Assembly: GCF_001447385.1 (NCBI RefSeq)
Contig: NZ_LLWQ01000154.1
Coordinates: 93,522-157,521, forward strand
Origin: Paracoccus sp. MKU1
GTDB lineage: Bacteria; Pseudomonadota; Alphaproteobacteria; Rhodobacterales; Rhodobacteraceae
Length of the DNA: 64,000 nt
Reading direction: 5' to 3'
Shown here: positions 22,319-30,949 of the stretch, piece by piece
Position numbering within the stretch: the first letter of the stretch is position 1
How the letters are laid out: the number at the start of each line of letters is the position of its first letter
Notes under the pieces: model-generated
Database searches by the model: none
What the model saw: the letters and a program-made list of their open reading frames with translations, nothing else
Told to the model about the DNA's origin: nothing
Program-made: the position numbers and the translations under genes

Positions 22319-22347
22319 GCGGCCGGTCCCGCAAGGCCGGCCGCTTT
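22319..22347 (+). terminator. Terminator after hmuR
   Basis: GCGGCCGG (22319-22326) pairs perfectly with CCGGCCGC (22337-22344) across a 10-base loop and is followed by TTT. It lies 27 bases after the hmuR stop and separates haem uptake from the RiPP region. Confidence 0.7.
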
Positions 22348-22568
22348 CCCTTGCGCCCGGCTTTCACCGTTTCCCAAATACTCATCCGGAACGTTTCCCT
22401 TGCACGACCACCCGGAAAGCCGGGCGTGGACCCCGCTGTCCGCGGGAATTGCCGGCCGGCGCGAATCGCGGCGCAGCACAACCCCGGGAAGATCCCGGCA
22501 TTCTTTTCCTGCCGGCAAAAGACAGGTTCGACGTTTCATTTTCAGGGATGGAAAAATCCACATCCCGT

Positions 22569-22623
22569 CTCATCCCGGAAGCGGGAATGAGGAGAATGCG
22601 AAGGCAATAATCTTTTCGATTAT
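22569..22623 (+). promoter_or_regulatory. Stem-loop and AT palindrome upstream of the RiPP precursor
   Basis: The gap 22348-22729 holds no gene I can support. Near its end are a bulged stem-loop (22569-22577 with 22582-22591) and a perfect AT-rich inverted repeat, ATAATC (22607-22612) and GATTAT (22618-22623) with a 5-base loop. The palindrome lies 107 bases before the precursor start and is a candidate regulator site, perhaps for the cluster's own SARP-type protein. No firm -35/-10 pair was recognised. Confidence 0.35.
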
Positions 22624-22729
22624 GGGTTTGTCCAAAACCACCTGCGTTCACGAAAACATTACTGAGACGCAAGATTCCGTGATAGGATCGAAAAATGGAG
22701 CAACCCACGTTCTGGCGGAGGATTCCACG

Positions 22730-23122
22730 ATGGCCGGTGGTGAAAAGAAGGAGACGGAAAAGACCTTGGAAATGCGGGTGGCCGAGCTTGAGGACAAGCT
22801 GAAGGGCTTGCAGGTCACCGAAGAGGAAATGCGCGCCTATAACAAGGTCGCCTCGATGATGGCCACGGCCCAGCCCGCGGCGGCTGCGGCCAGCCCGGCC
22901 TTGACCCCGGTGCCGGATGCCTGCGTGATCCAGCAATGCGTCCGCCCCTGCGTGATCAGCCAATGCACGGTGATCTCGCAATGTATCCGGCCCTGCGTGG
23001 TGCAGGCCTGCACGATCCGCGCCTGCACCATCATCCAGCCCTGCATCAACGAATGCGGCGGCGGCTGCGCGCCCGGTGGCGGCGGCTTCAGCGGGGGAGG
23101 TTTCGGCGGCCTGGGCGGCTGA
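22730..23122 (+). CDS. Cys-rich RiPP (TOMM-type) precursor peptide
   Basis: 130 residues. Residues 1-44 are a charged helical leader (TLEMRVAELEDKLKGL, then EEEMRAYNKVASMM), 45-58 an Ala/Pro linker that could hold the cleavage site, and 65-113 a core with eleven cysteines. These sit at 65, 70, 74, 79, 85, 89, 94, 99, 105, 109 and 113. The tail is almost pure Gly. The core repeats the pattern C-hydrophobic-I-x-Q-C-x-R-P-C. The start at 22730 is set by GGAGG at 22717-22721; an in-frame ATG at 22622 has no ribosome site. The next gene is a radical SAM maturase, followed by YcaO and SagB. I recognise no characterised peptide; function as modified-peptide precursor is inferred from composition and context. 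Confidence 0.82.
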   Translation: MAGGEKKETEKTLEMRVAELEDKLKGLQVTEEEMRAYNKVASMMATAQPAAAAASPALTPVPDACVIQQCVRPCVISQCTVISQCIRPCVVQACTIRACTIIQPCINECGGGCAPGGGGFSGGGFGGLGG

Positions 23123-23153
23123 GCAGCCCGTTACATGACCCGTGGAGGGACGA

Positions 23154-25016
23154 ATGCATGTCCTGTTTCCCGTCGTTCCCTTCGCCGATATCGGCCGGCC
23201 GGCCATGGGTGTCGGCCTGCTGATCGCCGAGGCGCGCGAGGCCGGTCACAGCGCCGAGGCGGTTTATCTGAATATCGACCTGGCCGCCCGCATCGGGTTG
23301 GTGCCCTATCAGCGCATCGCCACGAATTTTCCGCCGAACCTGCTCATCGGCGAATGGCTGTTCGCCGCCGAATTGTTCGGCGACGATATTGCATCGCCGG
23401 AGGATTTCATTCGCGATATTCTGCTGCCGCATTTGGGCGATGATCGCGAGATTTATGCCGCGATGCGGCAAATCCGGACGCTGCTGCCCGATTATCTCGA
23501 AGCCTGCGTGGCGGAAATCCTTGCCCGCCGGCCCGATGTGGTCGGTTTCAGCACCGTGTTTCACCAGACCTGCGCCTGCCTGGCCCTGGCGCGGCGGCTA
23601 AAGGCGCTGCCGGACCCGCCGGTCGTGGTGTTCGGCGGCGCGAATTGCGAGGGCGAGATGGGCTGGCAGTTGATCCGCAGCTTTCCCTGGATCGATCATG
23701 TCTGTTCGGGCGAGGCGGATATCAGCTTTCCGCTGCTGCTCGACCGGCTTTCGGGGCGGCGCGAGCCGGGGCCGATCCCCGGCGTGCTGGATCAGGGCTC
23801 GGCCGAGGCGCCGCTGCGCTCGCAGGGCGTGACGCAGATGGACCGGCTGCCCTTTCCCGATTTCGACGACTACTTCTCGCGCCTGGCGCAATCGCCGCTG
23901 GCCGGCCAGTTCCAGGGTCATCTGGTCTTCGAGACCTCGCGCGGCTGCTGGTGGGGGGCCAAGCACCACTGCACCTTCTGCGGGCTGAACGGCGACACCA
24001 TGGCCTTCCGCTCGAAATCCCCCGACCGGGCCTTCGACGAGATCACCTGGTTGGCGCGGCGCCACAAGGCCAGCCGGGTCGGCTGCGTGGACAATATCCT
24101 CGACATGAAATACGTCACCACGCTGTTTCCGCGCCTGGCCGAGGCGGGCTATCACCTCGACCTGTTCTACGAGGTCAAGTCGAACCTGCGGCTGGACCAG
24201 TTGCGGCAGATGCGGGCCGGCGGCGTGACGCAGATCCAGCCCGGCATCGAAAGCTTTTCCGACCGGGTGCTGAAGCTGATAGACAAGGGCTGCACCGGTT
24301 TCCAGAACATCCAGCTCATGCGCTGGTGCCGCGAGCTGGGGATCGAGGTGGCCTGGAACGTGCTTTCCGGCTTTCCGGGCGAGGAGCCCGAGGAATATGC
24401 CGCCATGGCCCGGCTGATTCCGCGGCTGGCGCATCTGGACCCGCCCTGTTCCTGCGGCATGCTGCGGCTGGATCGATTCAGCCCGTTCCACAGCCGGGCC
24501 GAGGATTTCGGCATCCGCCGCATGCGGCCGGCGCGGGCCTATTTCTACGTCTATCCGCTGGGCCGGCGCGAATTGTCGCGGCTGGCCTATTTCTTCGATT
24601 TCGATCACGCGTCGGGCTGCGATCCGGCCAGCTATGTCCGTCCCGTCCAGGCCGCGGTGACGGAATGGCGCAATGCCTGCTTCGCCCCCGAAGGCCGGCC
24701 GGTGCTGGATGCGGAATTCGGCCCGGACGGCGTCACCATCCGCGACAGCCGCGCGGTCGCCACCGCGCCGCGGCACCGGCTGACCGGGCTTGCCGCGCAG
24801 CTTTATGCGCTTTGCGACAGCACCGCCTCCATCGCCGGGCTCGCCCATGCCACCGGCCAGCCCGAGCCGCGGGTCGAGGCCGCGCTGGCCGATCTGGACC
24901 GCGCCCGGCTGGTCGCCCGGCAGGGCGAGCGCGTGCTGGCGCTGGCGGTGTTCCGCATCCGTCCCCCGACCTTGCAGGCAGAGAGCCATGCCGTTCCGGA
25001 ACCCGCTGTTGCCTGA
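23154..25016 (+). CDS. RiPP maturation radical SAM protein with B12-binding domain
   Basis: 620 residues. The N-terminal ~230 residues form a B12-binding-like Rossmann domain (PDVVGFSTVFHQT, VVVFGGANCEGEMG). The radical SAM core starts with an unusual Cx7CxxC cluster motif, CWWGAKHHCTFC (C265, C273, C276), as in the RiPP maturation radical SAM protein 1 family. The C-terminal ~70 residues resemble a PqqD-like winged helix that can bind a leader peptide. The start at 23154 follows GGAGGGA; a GTG at 23142 is possible. Family knowledge points to C-methylation or another carbon-centred change of the precursor, but the reaction is not predictable here. It overlaps the next gene by 29 bases. Confidence 0.88.
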   Translation: MHVLFPVVPFADIGRPAMGVGLLIAEAREAGHSAEAVYLNIDLAARIGLVPYQRIATNFPPNLLIGEWLFAAELFGDDIASPEDFIRDILLPHLGDDREIYAAMRQIRTLLPDYLEACVAEILARRPDVVGFSTVFHQTCACLALARRLKALPDPPVVVFGGANCEGEMGWQLIRSFPWIDHVCSGEADISFPLLLDRLSGRREPGPIPGVLDQGSAEAPLRSQGVTQMDRLPFPDFDDYFSRLAQSPLAGQFQGHLVFETSRGCWWGAKHHCTFCGLNGDTMAFRSKSPDRAFDEITWLARRHKASRVGCVDNILDMKYVTTLFPRLAEAGYHLDLFYEVKSNLRLDQLRQMRAGGVTQIQPGIESFSDRVLKLIDKGCTGFQNIQLMRWCRELGIEVAWNVLSGFPGEEPEEYAAMARLIPRLAHLDPPCSCGMLRLDRFSPFHSRAEDFGIRRMRPARAYFYVYPLGRRELSRLAYFFDFDHASGCDPASYVRPVQAAVTEWRNACFAPEGRPVLDAEFGPDGVTIRDSRAVATAPRHRLTGLAAQLYALCDSTASIAGLAHATGQPEPRVEAALADLDRARLVARQGERVLALAVFRIRPPTLQAESHAVPEPAVA

Positions 25017-26100
25017 GCATTTCCTGACCTGGGCCGAGCCGCCCGACGAGGGCGGCGACGAGCTGCTGCGCATCGTCTCGTGGCGGCGGGCGCTGACGCT
25101 CAAGGGCCATTCCTTCCGCGAGTTCAGCCGCGAGGTGGTGCCGCTGCTCGACGGCCGCACCGGCATCGACCGGATCTGCGACGAGGTCTCGGACATCTTC
25201 GCCCGCAAGGATCTGGAGGCCGCGCTGGAGATGCTGGGCGCGCAGGGCATCGTGGTCGAGGGCGCCCAGGACGGGCCCGACCTGCCGGCCGGCTTGCAGC
25301 CGCAACTCGCCTGGCTCAGCGAGGCCGCGCCCGAGGGCCGTGCCGCCCAGCGGCACCTGACGGCGGCGCGCGTGGTGCTGTTCGGCGCCGGCGGGCCGGG
25401 GGCGGCGGCGGCGCGCGGGCTCGTGGCCGCCGGGATTGGCGAGTTGCTGATCGTCGATCCGGCCGAGGTCGGCGCCAGCGACAGCTATTTCTCGCCGCTG
25501 TTCCGGCCCGGCGATGCCGGCAGCCTGCGGGCCGAGGCGCTGGCCGATGCTCTGGCCGATCTGGCGCCGGCTTGCCGCATCCGTGCCCGGACCACCCGCC
25601 CCGACAGCCCGCAGGACATCGCCGCGCTGATCGAGGGAGCGGCCATGGTGCTTTGCTGTCTCGATGCCGGAGAGCTGAACCTGGCGCTGAAGCTGAACCG
25701 GGCCTGCCGCGACCTCGGCATGCGCTGGCTGGCCGGTGGCATGGAGGGGCTGGACCTTGTCGTCGGCCCCGGCTTTTCCGGCGATCCCGATGCCGCCTGC
25801 TACATGTGCTGGCGCATGCGCGAGGTCGCCTGCGCCGCCAATCCGCAGGCCCGTTTCGCGCTGGAGCGGCATCTGGACCGGCTGCGCCGCGACCTGTCCG
25901 CCCGGCGCGAGAACCTGGCCATGGGCGCCGACATCATCGGCGGCATGATGGCGGCCGAGGCGGTGGCGGTGCTGACCGGCGCCGGCGAGCCGGCGCTGGA
26001 CGGCCGTTTCCTCGTGGTGGAACTGCCGGGCCTGCGGCAGGAAAAGCATGGCGTGCTGCGCAAGCCCGGCTGCCCGGTCTGCGGCGGGACGGCGAGATGA
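24988..26100 (+). CDS. TOMM leader-peptide-binding/ThiF-like cyclodehydratase partner (F protein)
   Basis: 370 residues. The N-terminus (about 20-95) is a PqqD-like RiPP recognition element with RRALTLKGHSFREFSREV and a DGRTGIDRICDEV helix. Next comes an E1-like Rossmann domain opening with ARVVLFGAGGPGAAAARGL. Two CxxC pairs (CYMC and CPVCGG at the end) can bind the structural zinc. This is the Ocin-ThiF type partner that delivers the leader peptide to a YcaO cyclodehydratase; no ubiquitin-activating role is implied. It overlaps the radical SAM gene and shares ATGA with the YcaO gene. Confidence 0.85.
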   Translation: MPFRNPLLPEHFLTWAEPPDEGGDELLRIVSWRRALTLKGHSFREFSREVVPLLDGRTGIDRICDEVSDIFARKDLEAALEMLGAQGIVVEGAQDGPDLPAGLQPQLAWLSEAAPEGRAAQRHLTAARVVLFGAGGPGAAAARGLVAAGIGELLIVDPAEVGASDSYFSPLFRPGDAGSLRAEALADALADLAPACRIRARTTRPDSPQDIAALIEGAAMVLCCLDAGELNLALKLNRACRDLGMRWLAGGMEGLDLVVGPGFSGDPDAACYMCWRMREVACAANPQARFALERHLDRLRRDLSARRENLAMGADIIGGMMAAEAVAVLTGAGEPALDGRFLVVELPGLRQEKHGVLRKPGCPVCGGTAR

Positions 26101-27407
26101 GGGACGATGCGATGCAGGCCGAACGGCTGGGCGCGGCGCTGGTCAGCCGCCGTTGCGGGCTGGTGCGCGAACTCGCGCCGCAGGGCAGGGGCCCCGAGGA
26201 ACCCTGTCCGCCGCATCTGTGGACGGCGACGCTGGCGCATTATGATTTCCGCGCCGCCGGCCCCTCCGAGCGGCTGAACGCCGGCAAGGGCCGGACCGAG
26301 GCCGAGGCGCGGCTTTCCGCCTTGGGCGAGGCGATCGAGCGGTATTCGGCCTATCACTGGGACGCGGCGCGCATCCGCGTCGGCCCGGCGCTGCCCGGCG
26401 CCATCACCCCCGCCGATTGCGTGCTGCATTCCGAGGCGCAGTATCGCGCCGGCCTGCCCTATCTGCGCTGGAGCCCCACGACCGAGACGAGCTGGATCGC
26501 GGGGGTCGAGCTGCCCTCGGGCCGGCCGGTCGACCTGCCGGCGGGGCTGGTCTATCTGCTCAGCCCGCTGCCGCGCCCCGAGGATCACGTCGCCGCCGTC
26601 ACCTCGAACGGTCTGGCGGCCGGTCCCGACCTGACCCGTGCCGTCATCGGCGGACTCTGCGAGCTGATCGAGCGCGACGCGCTGATGATCACCTGGCTCA
26701 ACCGCCTGCCCGCCACGCTGATCGAGACGCCCGAGACCGGCTGCATGGCCGCCGCGATCATCCGCCATTATCGCCGCTTCGGGGTGACGGTGCGGCTGGT
26801 GTCGCTGGCCACCGATCAGGCCGCCTTCGTGGTCATGGCGGTGGCCGAGAATCCCGATCCGGCGCAAGGCGCGCGCATCGTCGGCATGGGCTGCGACCCC
26901 GACCCGGCCGCCGCCATCGACAAGGCGATGTTCGAACTGTGCCAGGCCCGGCCCAGCATGATCTCGCGCCTGGCCCGCAGCGACGCGGCCGAACGGCTGC
27001 GCGGCCCCGAGGATGTGCGCGACCTTGACGATCACCCGCTCTATCACGCCCTGCCGCGCAACCTGGGCGAGTTCGACTTTCTGTTCGCCTCGGGCAGCCG
27101 GGTGCGGCTCGAGGATCTGCCGCACCCGGAGACCCCGTCGCCCGAGGCGGTGCTGGCGCGTCTGGTCGAGGCCGCGAATGCCGCCGGCGCGCGCGTCGCC
27201 TATGTCGACATCACCGCGCCCGACATCGCGCCGCTGGGCCCGCGCGTGGTGCGCTGCTTCGCGACCGGCTTCCAGCCGATCCATTTCGGCCATGGCGAGG
27301 GCCGGCTGGGTGGCCGCCGGCTTTACGAGGCGCCGCTGCGCTGGGGCCTGCGCGCCGCGCCGCTGGCCGAGGCCGACCTGAATCCTTGCCCCCATCCGCT
27401 GGCCTGA
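26097..27407 (+). CDS. YcaO-domain cyclodehydratase
   Basis: 436 residues. YcaO enzymes use ATP to activate backbone amides so that Cys, Ser or Thr side chains cyclise to azolines. ATP/Mg motifs are present: GKG (63-65) with GEAIERYS (77-84), SNGLAAGPD (170-178) and ELIERDAL (189-196), plus MGCDPDPAAAIDKAMFEL later. The Pro-rich C-terminus (NPCPHPLA) recalls that of active azoline-forming YcaOs. The ATG at 26097 overlaps the previous stop; a second ATG at 26112 is possible. With 11 Cys in the neighbouring precursor, thiazoline formation is the likely role. Confidence 0.92.
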   Translation: MRDDAMQAERLGAALVSRRCGLVRELAPQGRGPEEPCPPHLWTATLAHYDFRAAGPSERLNAGKGRTEAEARLSALGEAIERYSAYHWDAARIRVGPALPGAITPADCVLHSEAQYRAGLPYLRWSPTTETSWIAGVELPSGRPVDLPAGLVYLLSPLPRPEDHVAAVTSNGLAAGPDLTRAVIGGLCELIERDALMITWLNRLPATLIETPETGCMAAAIIRHYRRFGVTVRLVSLATDQAAFVVMAVAENPDPAQGARIVGMGCDPDPAAAIDKAMFELCQARPSMISRLARSDAAERLRGPEDVRDLDDHPLYHALPRNLGEFDFLFASGSRVRLEDLPHPETPSPEAVLARLVEAANAAGARVAYVDITAPDIAPLGPRVVRCFATGFQPIHFGHGEGRLGGRRLYEAPLRWGLRAAPLAEADLNPCPHPLA

Positions 27408-27411
27408 TCCG

Positions 27412-28191
27412 ATGAGCATCCCCGTCCACGACCCCACCGCCCTGTCGCGCCTGTTCCACCTGAATTCCGAGCCCTGGCTGAACGAGGCCGCCTATCGCGC
27501 CGGCCCCTATCTGCAAGATTTCCGCAGCTATCCCCAGGCGCCGCGCGTGGTCTTGCCCGCGACCGGCCCCGGTGGGGTCGAGGCGCTGGCGATGGCGCGC
27601 CGCTCGACCCGCGCCTTCCTGCCCGAGCCCTTGCCGCTTGCGGCGCTGGCGCGGCTCCTGCGTGCCGGATACGGGCTGACCGGCCCCGAGCCCTTCGAGA
27701 CCGGCGGCCGTTTCCTGCGCCGCAGCGTGCCCTCGGCGGGCGGCACCTATCCGCTGGAGATCTATGCGCTGGTGGCGCGGGTCGAGGGGCTGGCGCCCGG
27801 CATCCACCACTACGACGCCCAGGGCGAGGCGATGGAATTGCTGCGCCCCGGCCCCTGGCAGGCCGAGGCCGAGCCGATGTTCTACACCTGGCCCTTCGTG
27901 GCCGAGGCGCCGGTGATCCTGTGCCTGGCCGCGATCTTTTCGCGCACGCAGAAGAAATACGGGCCGCGCGGCTATCGCTATGTGCTGCTGGAGGCCGGGC
28001 ATGCCGCGCAGAACCTCTGCCTCGTGGCGGCGGAACTGGGGCTGGCGAGCCTCTGCATGGGCGGGTTCCGCGACAGCCGGCTGAACGCGCTGATCGGGCT
28101 TGCCCAGCCGGGGGAGGGCGTGGTCTATACCCTGGCCTTCGGCCGCGCCGCCGCCCCGGGCGAGGTGCAGCCCGGCGATGCGGGCCGATAG
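27412..28191 (+). CDS. SagB-type FMN-dependent azoline dehydrogenase
   Basis: 259-residue nitroreductase-fold enzyme of the SagB/ThcOx family, which oxidises azolines to aromatic azoles with FMN. Seen are ARRSTRAFL, the FMN-site SVPSAGGTYPLE, the KYGPRGYRYVLLEAGHAAQN segment carrying the conserved Lys/Tyr, and LCMGGFRD near the end. It starts 5 bases after the YcaO stop and completes the precursor-rSAM-F-YcaO-SagB gene set. A 12-bp palindrome (28189-28200) spans its stop codon. Confidence 0.9.
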   Translation: MSIPVHDPTALSRLFHLNSEPWLNEAAYRAGPYLQDFRSYPQAPRVVLPATGPGGVEALAMARRSTRAFLPEPLPLAALARLLRAGYGLTGPEPFETGGRFLRRSVPSAGGTYPLEIYALVARVEGLAPGIHHYDAQGEAMELLRPGPWQAEAEPMFYTWPFVAEAPVILCLAAIFSRTQKKYGPRGYRYVLLEAGHAAQNLCLVAAELGLASLCMGGFRDSRLNALIGLAQPGEGVVYTLAFGRAAAPGEVQPGDAGR

Positions 28192-28318
28192 CGGCCGCTA
28201 AAAACCCCCGTTTTGCTGCGATGAACCGTTGATCGCGGCCCCGTTATGGCGAATCCTTGCAAAACCATGGGTTGCGGGTTCGTCGCGCGGCCGGTGCAAG
28301 TTGCGGCAAGGGATGCGC

Positions 28319-30211
28319 ATGGAACTGGACAGCCTCTTGCAGGTTCTGGGCGGTTTGCGCCTGCGCAAGGCGCGGGCGCTGCTGTATTTCCTGCTGGCCG
28401 ACCGGACGCCGGTGCATCGCACGGAAAAGGTCACCGACCTGTTTTGGCAGAATTCGGACGAACGCAAGGCCTCCGCCTCGTATCGCCAGGCGGTCAAGCA
28501 TATCCGCCGCGCCATGGAGGCCATGCCGGGCTGGGCCTTGGAGACCAGCGCGGGCGAGATCGCCTTGCGCCTGCCCGGCGGCTTCGTGCTGCAAGAGGAA
28601 CTGGCGGCGCGGTTGTCCGGCCCGGGCTGGGACGCCGAGGAGGCCGGTCGCATCCGCCTGCTGATCGACCAGACCGTGCAGCTGGAAGGGATCAGCGCCT
28701 CGTTCGACAGCTGGCTGGCGATCACCCGGGCCACCTTGCTGGCCGGGGTGCGGCAAGTGCTGGACCGCCGGCTGGCCGGGCTGGCGGGCTCCGACCCCGA
28801 AACCCAGCGCCGGCTGGCCGAGTTTGCCGTGGCGCTTGAGCCCTCGAACGAGAATGCGACGCGGCTGTTGATGCGGCTGGACTGGCAGGCGGGCCGTCCG
28901 ACCCGGGCCATCGAGCGATACAACACGCTTTACGCCCATCTCGACGAGATGTTCGACCAGGAGCCCGAGGCCGAGACCGTCGAGCTGCTGGCCGCCATCA
29001 AGCTCGATCCCGGCGGCGGCGGGCGGCACGGGCCGCAGCGCGACCGGCTGCCGCAGGTCAGCCTGTCGGTCCTGTTGCTGGATGCCGAGGGTGCGGGGCG
29101 CGACCTGGAAAGCCTGACCAACGTGCTGTTCGCCGATCTGCGCATGCGCATGGGCCGGTTCCGCGAATGGCACATCGTCGAGGAGAACGCGCCCGAGCCG
29201 GCGCAGGTCCGGGTCACGCTGAAGCCGTTCCACCTGCCCGGCGGGCTGCGGCTGTTCGTAGAGGTGCAGCGCGGCGCCGGCGGGCACCTGGTCTGGTCGG
29301 AATGGGTCGAGGCGCCGCAGACCGATTGGGAGGCCAAGGTCCGCGTGCTGCTGTCCAACATCGCCAACGCGCTGTCGGTGGTGGTCTCGGACCGCTCGCT
29401 GTCGGATTCCGGCTCGGGCATCTATGACGACTGGCTGAGGGCGCAGGCGCTGCTGGACAGCTGGTCGCCCGAGACCGAGGCCGAGGCGCTGGCCATCCTG
29501 CGCGAGATCGCCGCGCGCTCACCGCCCTTCGGCCCCGCCCATGCCGAACTGGCCGGCGCGCTGAACGTGCGCCATGTGCTTCTGCCCGGCACCTGCCAGA
29601 CCGAGGAGCTGAAGCGCGACGCCATGCATCACGCCATCGTCGCCGTCACCGCAGACCCGCTGGACACCCGCGCCCATCGCGTGCTGGCCTGGTGCTTTTG
29701 CCACCTGGGCTATTTCGACCTGGCCGAGTTCCATTTCGACCAGGCGCTGGTTCTGAACCGCAACAACCCGCTGACGCTGGCCTCCTGCGCGCTCGGCTTT
29801 GCCTTTGCGGGCGATTTGAAGAAGGCCGGCGGGCTGGTCGCCGAGACCAAGCGCCATGCCGCGGTGATGGAACCCTTTCACCAGATCTATCTGGCGGCGG
29901 CGGATTACCTTTGCGGCGATTTCGCGGCGGCGGCGCGGCAATGCGAAAGCGGCGCCGGGCTGATGCCGACGGTGGGCGGCTGGCACAGCGCCGCCTTGTG
30001 GCGGCTGGGGCAGGCCGAGGCGGCGGCGCGGCGGCTCGACGCCTATCTGGCCGAGCTGCGCGGGCAATGGCACGGCGCCCCCGATCCCACGGATGGGCAG
30101 ATCCTCGACTGGTTTTCATCGGTCTTTCCCTTGCGCGACGAACGCTGGCGGCAAGAGCTGCGCGAGACGCTGGAACAGGCCGCCGCGGCCCGAAGCCGCT
30201 TTCCCGCCTAG
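28319..30211 (+). CDS. SARP/BTAD-type transcriptional regulator with TPR region
   Basis: 630 residues. The N-terminal ~95 residues form a compact winged helix like those of SARP activators (LQVLGGLRLRKARALLYFLL, FWQNSDERKASASYRQAVKHI). The bacterial transcriptional activation helical domain follows to about 245. A TolB-like stretch with LRLFVEVQRGAGGHLVWSEW and a C-terminal TPR half complete it. The start at 28319 follows AAGGG by 6 bases; an in-frame ATG at 28313 is the alternative. Position directly after sagB suggests a pathway-specific activator. It converges on the next gene with interlocked stops (CTAG, 30208-30211). Confidence 0.8.
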   Translation: MELDSLLQVLGGLRLRKARALLYFLLADRTPVHRTEKVTDLFWQNSDERKASASYRQAVKHIRRAMEAMPGWALETSAGEIALRLPGGFVLQEELAARLSGPGWDAEEAGRIRLLIDQTVQLEGISASFDSWLAITRATLLAGVRQVLDRRLAGLAGSDPETQRRLAEFAVALEPSNENATRLLMRLDWQAGRPTRAIERYNTLYAHLDEMFDQEPEAETVELLAAIKLDPGGGGRHGPQRDRLPQVSLSVLLLDAEGAGRDLESLTNVLFADLRMRMGRFREWHIVEENAPEPAQVRVTLKPFHLPGGLRLFVEVQRGAGGHLVWSEWVEAPQTDWEAKVRVLLSNIANALSVVVSDRSLSDSGSGIYDDWLRAQALLDSWSPETEAEALAILREIAARSPPFGPAHAELAGALNVRHVLLPGTCQTEELKRDAMHHAIVAVTADPLDTRAHRVLAWCFCHLGYFDLAEFHFDQALVLNRNNPLTLASCALGFAFAGDLKKAGGLVAETKRHAAVMEPFHQIYLAAADYLCGDFAAAARQCESGAGLMPTVGGWHSAALWRLGQAEAAARRLDAYLAELRGQWHGAPDPTDGQILDWFSSVFPLRDERWRQELRETLEQAAAARSRFPA

Positions 30212-30936
30212 CGGCACATGTTCGTGGCATAGATCCCGACCGAGCGGTGAAAGGCGCGCAGAGGGCTGGACATGATCTCGTTCTTCACGTCCTTGGCCGG
30301 TCGGCCGCTGCCGTCCTTGAACCGGCTGCGTTCGTGGATCGCCTGCTCCATATGCGCCTCCAGCGCGGCTTGCAGCGCGGGGGTCCAGCCCGGCTCGGCG
30401 CGGGCGGCGAACTCGCGCACCATCTCCAGGATCTCGGTCTGCATGCCGGCCAGCATCAGCGCCCGGTCCAGCTCGTAGGACAGCGGCGGGCGGAACCCCT
30501 CGACCTCGCCCTGGGCGCGCAGCATGGCGTCGGCGATGCCCAGCGTCTCGTCCGAGGGCACCACCAGGATGCGGGTGTTGCGGTCGGGCTTCCTGCTGCC
30601 GCGGCGGCGGCTTTCGAACTCGATGCGGACGGTGGTGCCGTCCAGGATCGCCTCGCGCTCGGCATCGCTCAGCGGCGCCGCGCCGTCATGGGCCGAGAAG
30701 TCCTGCACGACCAGCGCGCGCTTGACGCGTTCCTCCAGCGCGTCCAGTTCGGCCTTGGGCACGCCGGACTTGCCGCGCTGCGACAGCTCGACCATCAGCC
30801 GGCCGATATATTCGACATTCAGCGGCTCGCCGTCGGCGCCCTTTTCGGCGCTGATGTTGCCGTCCTTGTGCAGCCATGCCTCGGGCTGGTCCACCTCGGC
30901 CCCGATGATGATGTATTTGCGGCGCGTCCCTGTCAT
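30208..30936 (-). CDS. Uncharacterised 242-residue protein of the peroxidase operon
   Basis: I do not recognise a family. The protein is soluble, charged and without a signal peptide or membrane segment. The N-terminus has a beta-strand-like KYIIIGAEVDQPEAW; the C-terminal third is helical (SYELDRALMLAGMQTEILEM) and the last residues are ATNMCR. The start at 30936 follows GGAGA on the minus strand. It is the third gene of a leftward operon after the YcaO-like and peroxidase genes, 13 bases behind the latter, so a shared role is likely. A cargo, adaptor or even substrate function is conceivable but not shown. Confidence 0.72.
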   Translation of the reverse strand: MTGTRRKYIIIGAEVDQPEAWLHKDGNISAEKGADGEPLNVEYIGRLMVELSQRGKSGVPKAELDALEERVKRALVVQDFSAHDGAAPLSDAEREAILDGTTVRIEFESRRRGSRKPDRNTRILVVPSDETLGIADAMLRAQGEVEGFRPPLSYELDRALMLAGMQTEILEMVREFAARAEPGWTPALQAALEAHMEQAIHERSRFKDGSGRPAKDVKNEIMSSPLRAFHRSVGIYATNMCR

Positions 30937-30949
30937 GGTCGTTTCTCCG

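Noticed and set aside
22622..22732. Upstream in-frame ATG that would extend the RiPP precursor by 36 residues
   Set aside because: No ribosome site precedes it, while GGAGG sits 8 bases before the ATG at 22730; the added residues overlap the candidate promoter palindrome.
28201..28214. AAAAC-CCCC-GTTTT as a terminator after sagB
   Set aside because: The stem is only 5 bp and AT-rich, and the SARP-type gene follows on the same strand; too weak to call.
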